58,623 nt of DNA from Erysipelotrichaceae bacterium (GCA_015058955.1 SVBJ01000010.1:1-58623); one strand, 5' to 3'. Counted from the stretch's first letter, positions 24,137 through 33,352 are shown. The notes: generated from the sequence alone by a model not told the origin. A program made the numbers and translations.

Positions 24137-25669
24137 ATGAAACTGAATCCTGCTGCCCTCTTTGGGGAACACATGATCCTGCAGAGGGACAGCGAACTGA
24201 AAATATGGGGAACCAGCCGGGAAAACGATACCGTCACCGTTGAACTGAACGGTGAAAAGGCATCTTCTCCGGTAATAAACGGTGAGTGGATGGTCACTCT
24301 TGATCCTCAGCCGGCCTGTTTTAAGACCGCAATGACCATTTCATCTTTACTGACGGAAGAAACAATAACCTTCAAGGATGTAGCCATCGGTGAAGTCTGG
24401 CTGGCAACCGGTCAGTCAAACATGGAATTTCTGATGAAATACGACTTTGACCTGCCGGAAACAAAAGAGCTTCCTGATGATGAATACCTGCGCTGCTATA
24501 CCACCCCGCAGAGTGCCTATCTGGGCTATCTGGAACTGGACAGCCGTCCGGCTCGGGGTTTCTGGCGCAAATGGAATACTTACGATAACCGCATCAATTT
24601 CTCCGCAGTCGCAGCCTACATGGGCATGATATTAAGAAAAAAGCTTAATGTTCCGGTAGGCATAATATCCTGTAACTGGGGCGGTACTCCGGTAACAGCC
24701 TGGACTGCCCTGGAAGACATCGAGGCAAACCCTGCTCTGCAGCCGGTACTGAAATGGCATCAGGATGCCTGTGATTCAACAAACTGGCCAAAATACATGG
24801 CAGCTTCCGACAGGAAACCTGCACCGATCTCCCCGCAGCAGCAGCGGTTCAATGACCGCTTCATGATGGGCGAGGACATGAGTGAGTTCTTCAAGAACTT
24901 TGACCCTTCCAAGCTGCCGCCGGTGGATTTTGCGCCATATAATCCGGGACCGCGTTCCATCGTCAGACCGGCCGGTCTGTATGAACAGATGCTGAAGAAG
25001 ACTGCCCCATATGCCATTAAGGGTGTTGTGTGGTATCAGGGTGAAGACGACGACGCCAGGGAATGGGTCGACTTCTATGATGAAAGCATGAAGACCATGG
25101 TGGCCTGCTGGCGTAAGCTGTGGGGCTGGACATTCCCGTTCTTCCAGATCGAACTGGCTCCATTCCAGGGAGTGGGAGTTACCGGTGCCAAGAAGTATGA
25201 CGTTCTCCGCCACAAACAGCACCAGGCTGCTGAAGAAACTGAAGACATGTACGATGTCTGCATACTGGATGCCGGGGAGCAGTTCAACATTCACCCGCGC
25301 CACAAGAAGATCGTCGGTGAAAGACTGGGCCGCATTGTAATGAAGCACGTCTATGGTGATAAATCACTGGTTGCTGACTGTCCGGAACTGGAAAAAGCTG
25401 AAAAGACAGGCAATACCGTTACCCTTTCATTTGAAAACCGGGCTGATGGCCTGAAAGTAAGAGGCTGTCTGCGCAGTGCCCTTAAGGTCATGACTGATAA
25501 TGAACCGGTGGAATACGATGCTGAAATTAACGCTGATAAACTGATCATTACCGGTCAGTTTGATAATAAGAAAGTCAGAATTGAATACTGCGAGGCCAAC
25601 TATGCCCCTGCCATTCTGTTCAATTCGGAAAACAACCCGGTTTACGGGTTTACATGTGAGGTGGAATAA
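24137..25669 (+). CDS. Sialate O-acetylesterase-family SGNH esterase
   Basis: A 510-residue protein of the sialate O-acetylesterase family. GEVWLATGQSNMEF provides the nucleophile Ser94, ISCNWGGTPVTAW the Gly block, VVWYQGEDD the conserved strand, and NIHPRHK the late catalytic His. The family removes O-acetyl groups from sialic acids and plant polysaccharides. There is no signal peptide, so it acts on imported material. The C-terminal 100 residues form a beta-rich domain. An aggagtg site precedes the ATG, 12 bases after the upstream stop. Sialic acid genes (nanA, nanE) are absent here, so another acetylated sugar is likely. Confidence 0.92.
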   Translation: MKLNPAALFGEHMILQRDSELKIWGTSRENDTVTVELNGEKASSPVINGEWMVTLDPQPACFKTAMTISSLLTEETITFKDVAIGEVWLATGQSNMEFLMKYDFDLPETKELPDDEYLRCYTTPQSAYLGYLELDSRPARGFWRKWNTYDNRINFSAVAAYMGMILRKKLNVPVGIISCNWGGTPVTAWTALEDIEANPALQPVLKWHQDACDSTNWPKYMAASDRKPAPISPQQQRFNDRFMMGEDMSEFFKNFDPSKLPPVDFAPYNPGPRSIVRPAGLYEQMLKKTAPYAIKGVVWYQGEDDDAREWVDFYDESMKTMVACWRKLWGWTFPFFQIELAPFQGVGVTGAKKYDVLRHKQHQAAEETEDMYDVCILDAGEQFNIHPRHKKIVGERLGRIVMKHVYGDKSLVADCPELEKAEKTGNTVTLSFENRADGLKVRGCLRSALKVMTDNEPVEYDAEINADKLIITGQFDNKKVRIEYCEANYAPAILFNSENNPVYGFTCEVE

Positions 25670-26536
25670 ATGAAGATCAGAGAAGTTGTAGAGAAAATTC
25701 TGGCCTATCATCCCTACATTCCGGGATATAAGGGCTGTGACGACTACAAGTGCGGTGATCCGGAAGCTGAATGCACCGGAGTAGTTACTGCCTTATCACC
25801 TAATATTTCAGTAATCAGAAAGGCCATAGAACTTAAGGCCAATCTGATCGTGGTACATGAACCTACCTTCTATACTTCAGCTGATGAAGCCGGGTGGTTT
25901 GAACCGTTTGAAAACTCCGTTTATGAAGAAAAGCAGAGGCTGCTGGACGACCATGGCATCGTGGTATGGCGTGACCATGACCACATGCATTTCAACAGAC
26001 CTGACAGTATCTTTACCGGCGTATTGAAATATCTGGGCTGGGAAGACAAGGCTGAAGTCGACATGGACACCGGACTGTTTGCCCACTGGATCGTTCACTT
26101 TGAACCTTGCACCTTAAGAGAGCTGTGCAACCATCTGATCGATTCCATCGGCATGAACGGAACCAGGATCATCGGTGATCCCGATGCCATTGTATCCAGT
26201 GCTGCCCTGGTCGGCCATCTCTATCCGATGGACTATCATAAAAAGGATGGCACGACCGGTGAATACGGAGTCAGCATCATCAATGTCCTGGAAAAGCAGT
26301 CTGACGTCATCATTCCTGGTGAAGTCATTGACTGGACTGTCCTGTCATATGTCAGAGATGCCATTGAACTGGGTAAAACCAAGGCCGTCATCAACCTGGG
26401 ACACTTCAATTGGGAAGAGCTGGGCATGAAGTACATGAAGGACTGGCTTTCAGAATTAGTAGACAAAGATCTCCCGGTAACCTATGTACCGAGCGGAGAC
26501 ATGTATAACTTTATTGTCAAAGGAGGAAATGACTGA
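25670..26536 (+). CDS. Nif3-like dinuclear metal-centre protein
   Basis: A 288-residue Nif3/YbgI-like protein. The metal motif VVHEPTFY (His63, Glu64) and the late NLGHFNWEELGMK match the family's conserved His/Glu ligands, and the N-terminal DDYKCGDPEAECTG resembles the usual GDPxxxVTG start. Nif3-like proteins form hexamers with a dinuclear metal site; their reaction is uncertain, with GTP cyclohydrolase-like or hydrolase roles proposed for some. It begins immediately after the previous stop and shares ATGA with the next gene. Its place inside an esterase/phosphorylase operon suggests a dedicated hydrolytic role on a sugar derivative. Confidence 0.8.
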   Translation: MKIREVVEKILAYHPYIPGYKGCDDYKCGDPEAECTGVVTALSPNISVIRKAIELKANLIVVHEPTFYTSADEAGWFEPFENSVYEEKQRLLDDHGIVVWRDHDHMHFNRPDSIFTGVLKYLGWEDKAEVDMDTGLFAHWIVHFEPCTLRELCNHLIDSIGMNGTRIIGDPDAIVSSAALVGHLYPMDYHKKDGTTGEYGVSIINVLEKQSDVIIPGEVIDWTVLSYVRDAIELGKTKAVINLGHFNWEELGMKYMKDWLSELVDKDLPVTYVPSGDMYNFIVKGGND

Positions 26537-27624
26537 TGAAGATCAAGGAACTGCTGCCGTTAGTCAAGATTCACGGCCGTACAGTCTATGACGAAGAAAA
26601 ACAGGCTCTGTATGCCAACTGGACCTGTTCAGGTTTTACGGTAGGCGTTACCGGAAAATACCTTAAGATCAAAGTGATCGCTGACAGCGATCAGATTGCC
26701 GGATTCCCGGGAGGACCTACACCACCGCCTGACTGGCCATGCGTAGGTGCCGAAGTAAACGGTGAGCTGATCAACCGCCATGAATGCCGCAATACTGACC
26801 ATGAATGGCTGACCATGTGGGAAAGCGAAAAAGAAGCTACCGTTAATGTCAGAGTTTTAAAACTTTCGGAAAATGCCAGAGGCAAGCTGGGCATATTAGA
26901 GGTTGCCACTGACGGTGAATTCCATAAATACGAAGACAATAAGAAGACCATGGAACTGGTCGGCGACTCCATTACCTGCGGTTTCGGCATCGAAGCCCCG
27001 GACAATGCCTTCATGTTCAAGACCAGCGAGGAAAACGGCTGGATCACCTATGGTGCCCTGGCTGCCAGGGAACTGGGCTATGAGTACTCCATGATCTGTG
27101 AATCGGGCATCAATGCCGCCAGGCCGGAACATCCGTTCATCCCGATGCATGCCATGGAAGACATCTATGAATACACTGATGAACTGTATGCCACCAAGTA
27201 TGGCAAACCACTGGAAAAATGGGACTTTGAGGCTCATCATAATGACATCGTTGTTCTCAACCTGGGAACCAACGATAACAACCCTATCAAGTTCTACCGC
27301 AATTTCAATGACATTGAACCAATGGAAAACTGGTTCCATGCCAGATACAAGGAATTCGTCAGACAGGTCAGAAGATGCAACGGCCCTGATACCGTGATCA
27401 TCTGCTCACTGGGTTCAATTGACACCTATCTGTATCATCACATCAAGGAAGTAGTTGCCGAACTGAAAGAGGAAACCGGTGATGAGAAACTGTTCTGCTT
27501 CGAATACATTCCTCTCAACGTCATGATGGAAGGAATCGGAGCAGCCGGACATCCAAGTGCCAAGACTCACGTCCGCATGGGTAAGGAACTGGCCAACTAC
27601 ATCCGCAAGTTTACGGGAGAATAA
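26536..27624 (+). CDS. SGNH esterase, CE2 acetylxylan-esterase type
   Basis: A 362-residue two-domain esterase. The N-terminal 130 residues form a beta-sandwich (NWTCSGFTVGVTGKYLKIKV), followed by an SGNH domain with ELVGDSITCGFG (Ser145), LNLGTNDNN (block with Asn) and GHPSAKTH near the C-terminus (catalytic His). This order matches carbohydrate esterase family 2, which deacetylates xylan, glucomannan or similar glycans. Known CE2 enzymes are often exported, but no signal peptide is present here, so it probably acts on short imported acetylated sugars. The start overlaps the upstream stop by one base. Confidence 0.88.
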   Translation: MKIKELLPLVKIHGRTVYDEEKQALYANWTCSGFTVGVTGKYLKIKVIADSDQIAGFPGGPTPPPDWPCVGAEVNGELINRHECRNTDHEWLTMWESEKEATVNVRVLKLSENARGKLGILEVATDGEFHKYEDNKKTMELVGDSITCGFGIEAPDNAFMFKTSEENGWITYGALAARELGYEYSMICESGINAARPEHPFIPMHAMEDIYEYTDELYATKYGKPLEKWDFEAHHNDIVVLNLGTNDNNPIKFYRNFNDIEPMENWFHARYKEFVRQVRRCNGPDTVIICSLGSIDTYLYHHIKEVVAELKEETGDEKLFCFEYIPLNVMMEGIGAAGHPSAKTHVRMGKELANYIRKFTGE

Positions 27625-27626
27625 AC

Positions 27627-28547
27627 ATGTTTAAGGAAAAACTTCAGAAAATCTGCGAGGAAATAGACGGCTGGAAGGCCCCTGTCCTTTCAGATGACAT
27701 GCCTCATGGAGACATGCCTGGCGACAAGATCGCCATCAACGAGACTCACATTGACAAAGCCTCCAGGATCTTCCCGAAACTGATCGAGGAAATGGTTAAG
27801 CTTGACAGTGATAAAATCGTGGTTTCCGTTTTCGGAGGCTCAGGTGTCGGCAAGAGCGAGATCGCTTCATTACTGACATATTACCTGCAGTCCTGTGGCA
27901 TCGGAGCCTATGTCATGTCAGGTGACAACTATCCAAGAAGAATACCTTTATATAATGATGCGGAAAGACTTTCCGTCTTCCGTTCTGAAGGACTTAAGGG
28001 CTTACTGAAACAGGGAGCCTATACTCCTGATAACCAGAAGGTTCTTGACCAACTCTGGGCCAATGAGACAGATGCTGATCCTAAGAAGACCGAGAGTTAT
28101 CCTTGGCTCACCTTCTATCAGCAATACGGCCGTCAGGCCTTAAGCGAATATCTGGGCACCTATAAGGAACAGGATTATGACCAGGTCAACTGGATCATCA
28201 ACGCCTTCAAATCAGGTGCTGAAGACATCTTCATGAAGAGAATGGGAAGAACCGAAGACGCCCGCTGGTATGATCTCATTGATTTCCGAAAGATCAATGT
28301 GCTGATCATCGAATGGACTCATGGCGGCAACGGCAATCTGAAAGGCATTGACATCCCGATCCTGTTGAATTCCACTCCGGAGGAAACCAGGGAACACCGC
28401 CGCTTAAGAGCCCGTGACGGCAAGACTGACTCAGCCTTCACGACCATGGTTCTGGAAATCGAACAGCGGGAGCTGGATGACAGAGCCAAATACGCCAAGA
28501 TAATCATTTCAAAAGCCGGAGAATTCCTCGATCCTGCCGACTTTTAA
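27627..28547 (+). CDS. P-loop kinase-like protein of unknown substrate
   Basis: A 306-residue P-loop NTPase. The Walker A loop GGSGVGKSE lies at 70-78, followed by a CGIGAYVMSGDNYPRR segment like the acceptor region of uridine/APS kinases, and a strand ending in IIEWTHGG that may act as Walker B. The C-terminal EETREHRRLRARDGKTDSAF is basic, as in lid regions. It is probably a small-molecule kinase. Being placed directly before the GH13_18 phosphorylase gene, it may phosphorylate a sugar or polyol released in the pathway. It starts two bases after the CE2-type esterase stop. Confidence 0.75.
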   Translation: MFKEKLQKICEEIDGWKAPVLSDDMPHGDMPGDKIAINETHIDKASRIFPKLIEEMVKLDSDKIVVSVFGGSGVGKSEIASLLTYYLQSCGIGAYVMSGDNYPRRIPLYNDAERLSVFRSEGLKGLLKQGAYTPDNQKVLDQLWANETDADPKKTESYPWLTFYQQYGRQALSEYLGTYKEQDYDQVNWIINAFKSGAEDIFMKRMGRTEDARWYDLIDFRKINVLIIEWTHGGNGNLKGIDIPILLNSTPEETREHRRLRARDGKTDSAFTTMVLEIEQRELDDRAKYAKIIISKAGEFLDPADF

Positions 28548-28557
28548 GGAGGTTTAT

Positions 28558-30219
28558 ATGGAAGCCAAGAAAATGGGCATCGGAGCTATGTTAAATGCCT
28601 ACCCTGACAGTGTCGGGGGCAGACTTTCCGACATCGTTTCCCTGCTAAAAAAGGAAGAATTCAAGGACACCTTCAAGTCATTCTATATCCTGCCAAGCGT
28701 GTTCAATACCGACCTGGACCGCGGTTTCTCCCTGATCAGCTATGATCTGAGTGAAACGCTGGCCGACAAACAGGACATTGCGGATCTCCATGATCTGAAC
28801 ATTGACCTGAAAATGGACTTCATTCTGAATCATATTTCAGTCCTGTCGGAACAGTTCCAGGACATCATCCGCAACGGTGATGCTTCAAAGTACCGTGATT
28901 TCTTCATTGACTGGAACAAGTTCTGGGATGGCTGCGGTGAAATGACGGAAGGCGGCTACATTCAGCCTGACGAAAAGTACATTAAGGACATGTTCTTCCG
29001 CAAGGCCGGACTGCCGATCCTGATGGTCAGGTTCCCGGACGGACGTGATGTTCCTTACTGGAACACCTTCTATCAGGAAGTCATCTATAACCGGATCAAT
29101 CCGCTTGATCTGGTCAGGCAGCTCGGCATGCAGTATCAGACCGCCGTTGAGATTTCTCACATTGTCAATGATGCCCTGGCTCACAAGATGGCTCCGGAAG
29201 ACATTGACTTCGGCAGATGGGAACAGCATAAACCGCAGATTCTGGAATACCTGCAGGCTAACAGAAGCTATCTGGGTCAGATGGACCTCAACATCAAGTC
29301 GCCATTAGTCTGGGATTACTACCGCAGCGTTCTGAAGAAACTCTCCGATTACGGTGTAGCCATTGTCAGACTGGATGCCTTTGCCTATGCTCCTAAGGAA
29401 CCAGGCTTAAGGAACTTCCTCAATGATCCGGGCACCTGGGATCTGCTGCAGAAAGTTGATGACATTGCCAGCGAATACGGACTGACTTTATTGCCGGAGA
29501 TCCATGCCAGCTATGCTGAAAAGATCTACGAACTGCTGGCTGACAAGGGCTACATGGTCTATGACTTCTTCCTGCCTGGTCTGCTGATTGATGCGTTCAT
29601 CAGAAAGAACGGAACCTATCTGAAGAAATGGATCGATGAGATCACTGAAAAGAACATCCTTACCGTCAACATGCTGGGATGCCATGACGGCATTCCTCTG
29701 CTGGACCTCAAGGGCTTATTACCTGAGGAGGACATCCGGAACATGATCGACATCGTAGTGGGTCGCGGCGGATATGTCAAGGACCTCCATGGGGCCAAGA
29801 ATGTTTACTATCAGGTCAATGCAACTTACTACAGCGCCCTGGGCGAATCCGACAGACGCATGTTAATGGCCAGAGCCATTCAGCTGTTTATGCCTGGCAA
29901 GCCGCAGATCTGGTATCTCGATCTGTTTGCCGGAAAGAATGATTACGAAGCCATGAGAAGAGCCGGGGTTGGCGGGCATAAGGAAATCAACAGAACCAAT
30001 CTGACTTTACGGGAAGCCGAGGAACTGCTGCAGAAAGATGTCGTGAAGAAGCAGCTGGAACTGTTAAGATTCCGTAACACCTGTCCAATCTTCACTGAAG
30101 ACGCTGACATCAACTGCTACTGCAACGAAACAGTCATGATCATAAAGTGGGAAAATGGCTGCGGATCCGTCAAGCTGACAGTCGACTTTGAAAAGGAAAC
30201 CTATACAATCGAAGCATAA
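28558..30219 (+). CDS. GH13_18 sucrose-phosphorylase-family enzyme
   Basis: A 553-residue GH13 subfamily 18 phosphorylase. Nucleophile Asp273 (VRLDAFAY), acid/base Glu314 (LLPEIHASY) and the transition-state Asp377 (LGCHDGIPLLD) are visible, with NHISVLSEQFQDI and QVNATYYSALG matching sucrose phosphorylase. These enzymes use phosphate to release alpha-glucose 1-phosphate. It is about 50 residues longer than Bifidobacterium sucrose phosphorylase, with an extra segment after residue 110 as in sucrose-6'-phosphate, glucosylglycerol and glucosylglycerate phosphorylases, so the acceptor is uncertain. aaggagg precedes the ATG. It ends the esterase operon, followed by a terminator. Confidence 0.92.
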   Translation: MEAKKMGIGAMLNAYPDSVGGRLSDIVSLLKKEEFKDTFKSFYILPSVFNTDLDRGFSLISYDLSETLADKQDIADLHDLNIDLKMDFILNHISVLSEQFQDIIRNGDASKYRDFFIDWNKFWDGCGEMTEGGYIQPDEKYIKDMFFRKAGLPILMVRFPDGRDVPYWNTFYQEVIYNRINPLDLVRQLGMQYQTAVEISHIVNDALAHKMAPEDIDFGRWEQHKPQILEYLQANRSYLGQMDLNIKSPLVWDYYRSVLKKLSDYGVAIVRLDAFAYAPKEPGLRNFLNDPGTWDLLQKVDDIASEYGLTLLPEIHASYAEKIYELLADKGYMVYDFFLPGLLIDAFIRKNGTYLKKWIDEITEKNILTVNMLGCHDGIPLLDLKGLLPEEDIRNMIDIVVGRGGYVKDLHGAKNVYYQVNATYYSALGESDRRMLMARAIQLFMPGKPQIWYLDLFAGKNDYEAMRRAGVGGHKEINRTNLTLREAEELLQKDVVKKQLELLRFRNTCPIFTEDADINCYCNETVMIIKWENGCGSVKLTVDFEKETYTIEA

Positions 30220-30240
30220 TTCAGGCATTATGAATAACAT

Positions 30241-30279
30241 AAAAAGGATATTAACCGTAATGGTCAATATCCTTTTTTT
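30241..30279. terminator. Intrinsic terminator between convergent genes
   Basis: A 12-bp stem (aaaaaggatatt / aatatccttttt) with a 13-base loop, followed by T residues on the plus strand and, by symmetry, on the minus strand. It ends the esterase/phosphorylase operon and probably the opposing DUF3237 transcript. Confidence 0.88.
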
Positions 30280-30701
30280 CAGTGTTCTATTTCGTAGAAT
30301 CTGATCCACAGGCCGTCTTTTTCTACGCTGCCTTCACCTACAAACTGATTGCGGTGAAGATACGGTGATAAGAGCTTGCTGTCAGTATAGAAAGTCGGTA
30401 CAGACTTAAAGGTCGGATGAGGAAGATCATCAGTAAAGAAGGCATTGTTCTCTACATAGATATGACATTCCTGTCCGTCCTTATCCTTCCCGGTTAACAG
30501 GTAGCGGGCTGACATGTGTCTGACCCCGGCCTGGTTGAGGATCTGGGTATCTACGCCCCAGGGTTCCACAATGCCGCTGAAAAGCTCACCGTAAACCTTA
30601 CCGTAGAACGGGATCATGACAACATCACCCTGCTCCGTCTTCATCTTAAAGCCAGGCTGATCAAACTCAACCTTGACTTCAATTATTGGTTTTCCTTCCA
30701 C
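30279..30701 (-). CDS. DUF3237 family protein
   Basis: A 140-residue DUF3237 protein. The pattern YGKVYGELFSGIVEPWGVDTQ followed by ARYLLTGKDKDGQECHIYVENN matches this beta-barrel family, whose function is unknown. It starts with GTG, overlapping the stop of the carboxylesterase gene by one base (TAGTG), with aaggaag upstream; this implies translational coupling. DUF3237 proteins are frequently found with esterases and aromatic or sugar-acid catabolic genes, so it may bind a small ester or its product. Confidence 0.82.
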   Translation of the reverse strand: MEGKPIIEVKVEFDQPGFKMKTEQGDVVMIPFYGKVYGELFSGIVEPWGVDTQILNQAGVRHMSARYLLTGKDKDGQECHIYVENNAFFTDDLPHPTFKSVPTFYTDSKLLSPYLHRNQFVGEGSVEKDGLWIRFYEIEH

Positions 30702-32293
30702 TATGCTTCTTCCTTAGGTGTGAACTTAGCAGGGCCGAACAGTCTGACAACGAAGTTATTGGTCTGCAGTTTTTTGTAGAAGTAGTAGTACTTTTCCTGC
30801 TGAGCCTTATCCATCATGCCGGAATTGTTATTAAGGTTGATGATGTCGAAGCTTTCAGCATACTTCTTCCAGGCCGGTCTGCCGCCACCGTTAGGATCGC
30901 CTGTGGCAGCGAAATCATACCAGTAACCCTGGATCAGTTCCATGAAGTCATAGTCAGCGCCTACCCAGTGATATGGGAAGAACGGATTTCTTTCACCATG
31001 GTCTACACGCCCGAAGACATATGGCATTTCAGCGCAGTGAGGAGAACCGTCTCTGTGACCTCTTTCAGTCTCATTTTCCTTGCTCATTAACCATACATAG
31101 GCATTTCTGTCATATTTGTTGACCAGTTCGCCCAGCTTGGCACTGCCTAATAACATGATGTCTGAAGCAATTGTTGATACCTGCTTGGCAGCTTCAACAC
31201 CGTTAGCAGCAGGATACCATCTCTTCATGTCTTCTACAGCATCAGGGAATGCTTCATTCAGATATTCATCCCATTTTTCCAGAGTATATTCATCAGCCTT
31301 GACTGCCGGGAATTCCTGAGCGCAGGAACCGATCATGACATCAAAGTCATTGAATTCACCGGAATCCATGATCTCTGAATATGGCTTAGGAATGAATTCA
31401 CCGTCAACGCAGAAACTGAAGCCGAAGTGACCCATGTTCTTGCTTCTGACGAATTCTTCATACTTATCGAATAATTCCCAGGCATCTTTTCTTCTTAATT
31501 CAGCTACGTCCTTGCAGCCGACATACTTGCAGAATTCAACGCCGAGATCTTCCATGGCTTTTCTTGGACCAGGCTGCATGAAGCCCCAGTAAATAGGACC
31601 GGATTCAATTGATACACGGTTGATGATGCCCTTCATTAATGGTGATGCGTGTAAGGCACCGGTGCCTGCTGCACCGCCGGACTGACCGGCTACGGTAATT
31701 CTGTCAGGGTCACCGCCGAACTTGGCAATGTTTTCCTTAACCCACTGGCAGGCCTTGCGCATGTCATATAAGGCATAGTTACCGCTGGTTCCGCCTGCTT
31801 CAGCCGTTAATTCCGGATGAGCAAAGAATCCGAAGAAACCTAAACGATAGTTGATGGTTACGACAACGATATCCTTTCTCTTGGCAAAACCGATACCGTC
31901 GCAGACAACTTCACAGCCGCTGCCGGCGACCATACCGCCACCATGGATCCAGATGAATACCGGAAGCTTGTCGTCTTCACTCTTGGCAGGTGTCCAGACG
32001 TTCAGATACAGGCAGTCTTCTTCATACTGAGAAGGAGCCATGAACTGCGGAACACCATGTACGTTGGCAGGCATGTTTTCCATTTCCATGACATGCTGAA
32101 CAGCTGCAGCACTGTACTGTACGGCCTTGCGTACTCCGCGCCACTTGCCAGGATCTTCAGGATGTCTGAAACGACGTTCACCTACCGGAGGAGCTGCATA
32201 AGGAATGCCCTTGAATACCTTTACATGACCATCAAGGTAACCCTGCAACCATCCCTGCTTGACTAACACCTTTGCATTTTCAAAATTTGACAT
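30701..32293 (-). CDS. Type-B carboxylesterase
   Basis: A 530-residue type-B carboxylesterase. Visible are EDCLYLN (91-97), HGGG (117-120), FGGDPDRIT and the nucleophile elbow AGQSGGA (Ser205), the latter with Gly after Ser where Ala is more usual. A late SPHCAEMPY matches the usual His region. No signal peptide. It is only distantly like the carboxylesterase at 18836. The ATG has aggtataatt upstream. It forms a minus-strand transcript with an EstA-type esterase upstream and DUF3237 downstream, facing the plus-strand esterase operon; all are likely parts of one acyl-sugar function. Confidence 0.9.
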   Translation of the reverse strand: MSNFENAKVLVKQGWLQGYLDGHVKVFKGIPYAAPPVGERRFRHPEDPGKWRGVRKAVQYSAAAVQHVMEMENMPANVHGVPQFMAPSQYEEDCLYLNVWTPAKSEDDKLPVFIWIHGGGMVAGSGCEVVCDGIGFAKRKDIVVVTINYRLGFFGFFAHPELTAEAGGTSGNYALYDMRKACQWVKENIAKFGGDPDRITVAGQSGGAAGTGALHASPLMKGIINRVSIESGPIYWGFMQPGPRKAMEDLGVEFCKYVGCKDVAELRRKDAWELFDKYEEFVRSKNMGHFGFSFCVDGEFIPKPYSEIMDSGEFNDFDVMIGSCAQEFPAVKADEYTLEKWDEYLNEAFPDAVEDMKRWYPAANGVEAAKQVSTIASDIMLLGSAKLGELVNKYDRNAYVWLMSKENETERGHRDGSPHCAEMPYVFGRVDHGERNPFFPYHWVGADYDFMELIQGYWYDFAATGDPNGGGRPAWKKYAESFDIINLNNNSGMMDKAQQEKYYYFYKKLQTNNFVVRLFGPAKFTPKEEA

Positions 32294-32319
32294 TAATTAT
32301 ACCTCCAACAATTTAATGT

Positions 32320-33129
32320 TTATTTCCCGTTTAATAACCATTCAATACCCTTATAGGCATGAGGTGTCCAGAAATTCCAGTCATGAATGCCCGGATTCTC
32401 GACATATGTATATTCTGCCTTCTGCTTCTTCAGGAAGTTCCGCATGCGGCGGTTAGGAGCCAGTAAGAAGTCCTCCGTACCGCAGGCCATGAATATCCTC
32501 GGGTTTTCCCTTTCCTCTCTGACATTGCGCTTGAAGAGCACTTCCGGATTATGATCGCTTCTGATGGCCTTCTTCAGATCACCGAAGGTATCGACATAGT
32601 ATTCGTAGTTGGCCATTACCGGATCTCCCATGTCCGGCTTCATGTCCTTAAGATTGTAGATGATCAGCGCTGATGAGAGAGCCATGATGCCTCCGAAGGT
32701 CTCCGGATACATCAGGCCGGTATGCAGTGCACCATATCCGCCCATGGAAAGACCTCCAATGTAAGTGTCTTCCCTTTTCACGGCCAGATTGAAGGTATCG
32801 CGCAGATACTTTATCAGATCTTCACCGATGAACCTGCAGTTCTGTCGGCCGGTGGCCTTCTTGTCAACATAGAAATCCAGCCCTCCGGTCGGCATTACCA
32901 CTGCCAGATTGTATTTCATTGAAAAATCAGCAGCTGCTGAATTATAGAGCCAGTCATCACAGTCACCGCTGTAGCCATGCAGCAGGATCAGTGTCTTGGC
33001 CGGTCTCTGATAATAAGGATTGCCCTGCAGAAAGATCGGCAGGTTTTCCGGTTTTTCCGGCAGATGAATATAGAATTCACCGTTGCGGGCAAGTGCCCGG
33101 GAACGGAACTTGACAAAGTGTGTTGACAT
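32320..33129 (-). CDS. Esterase, tributyrin esterase/S-formylglutathione hydrolase-like
   Basis: A 269-residue alpha/beta hydrolase of the putative-esterase family that includes tributyrin esterase EstA and feruloyl-esterase-like enzymes. LILLHGYSGD is the oxyanion region, IGGLSMGGYGAL holds the nucleophile Ser128, and NPGIHDWNFW the catalytic His. The family favours short-chain acyl and hydroxycinnamoyl esters. No signal peptide is present. It is the first gene of a three-gene minus-strand unit (esterase, carboxylesterase, DUF3237), divergent from the sugar-binding lipoprotein gene at 33353; the ribosome binding site aaggggtt precedes the ATG. Confidence 0.88.
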   Translation of the reverse strand: MSTHFVKFRSRALARNGEFYIHLPEKPENLPIFLQGNPYYQRPAKTLILLHGYSGDCDDWLYNSAAADFSMKYNLAVVMPTGGLDFYVDKKATGRQNCRFIGEDLIKYLRDTFNLAVKREDTYIGGLSMGGYGALHTGLMYPETFGGIMALSSALIIYNLKDMKPDMGDPVMANYEYYVDTFGDLKKAIRSDHNPEVLFKRNVREERENPRIFMACGTEDFLLAPNRRMRNFLKKQKAEYTYVENPGIHDWNFWTPHAYKGIEWLLNGK

Positions 33130-33227
33130 TATTCTTAACCCCTTTTCCGCATATTTCCGATTTTATTGTAAAGTAGCCGGGTTTATAAAAGTATTAAAAA
33201 AGTGTTATGGATTTTTGACTTTCACTT

Positions 33228-33256
33228 TTGACCATAAAATAAAGTATTATTATCTA
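33228..33256 (+). promoter_or_regulatory. Candidate promoter of the binding-protein gene
   Basis: TTGACC (33228-33233) and TATCTA (33251-33256) are separated by 17 bases in strongly A/T-rich DNA about 100 bases upstream of the solute-binding lipoprotein ATG. A second hexamer, TTGACT at 33215, overlaps the region. The choice between them is uncertain. Confidence 0.3.
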
Positions 33257-33352
33257 AAAACGAAATGACTTTTTTGAAAGAAATGTGAAATTTTCTGTGA
33301 TTAAATTAAATCAGAGAGAAAGAACTCAACAATAGGGAGGAAAAAAATCACA

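Noticed and set aside
24776-25348. Minus-strand frame of 190 codons inside the sialate O-acetylesterase-type gene
   Set aside because: It is an antisense shadow of a well-supported esterase, without motifs.
24137-25669. Sialic acid catabolic cluster
   Set aside because: Only the O-acetylesterase family member is present near here; nanA, nanE, nanK and a sialidase are missing, and the neighbours point to other sugars.
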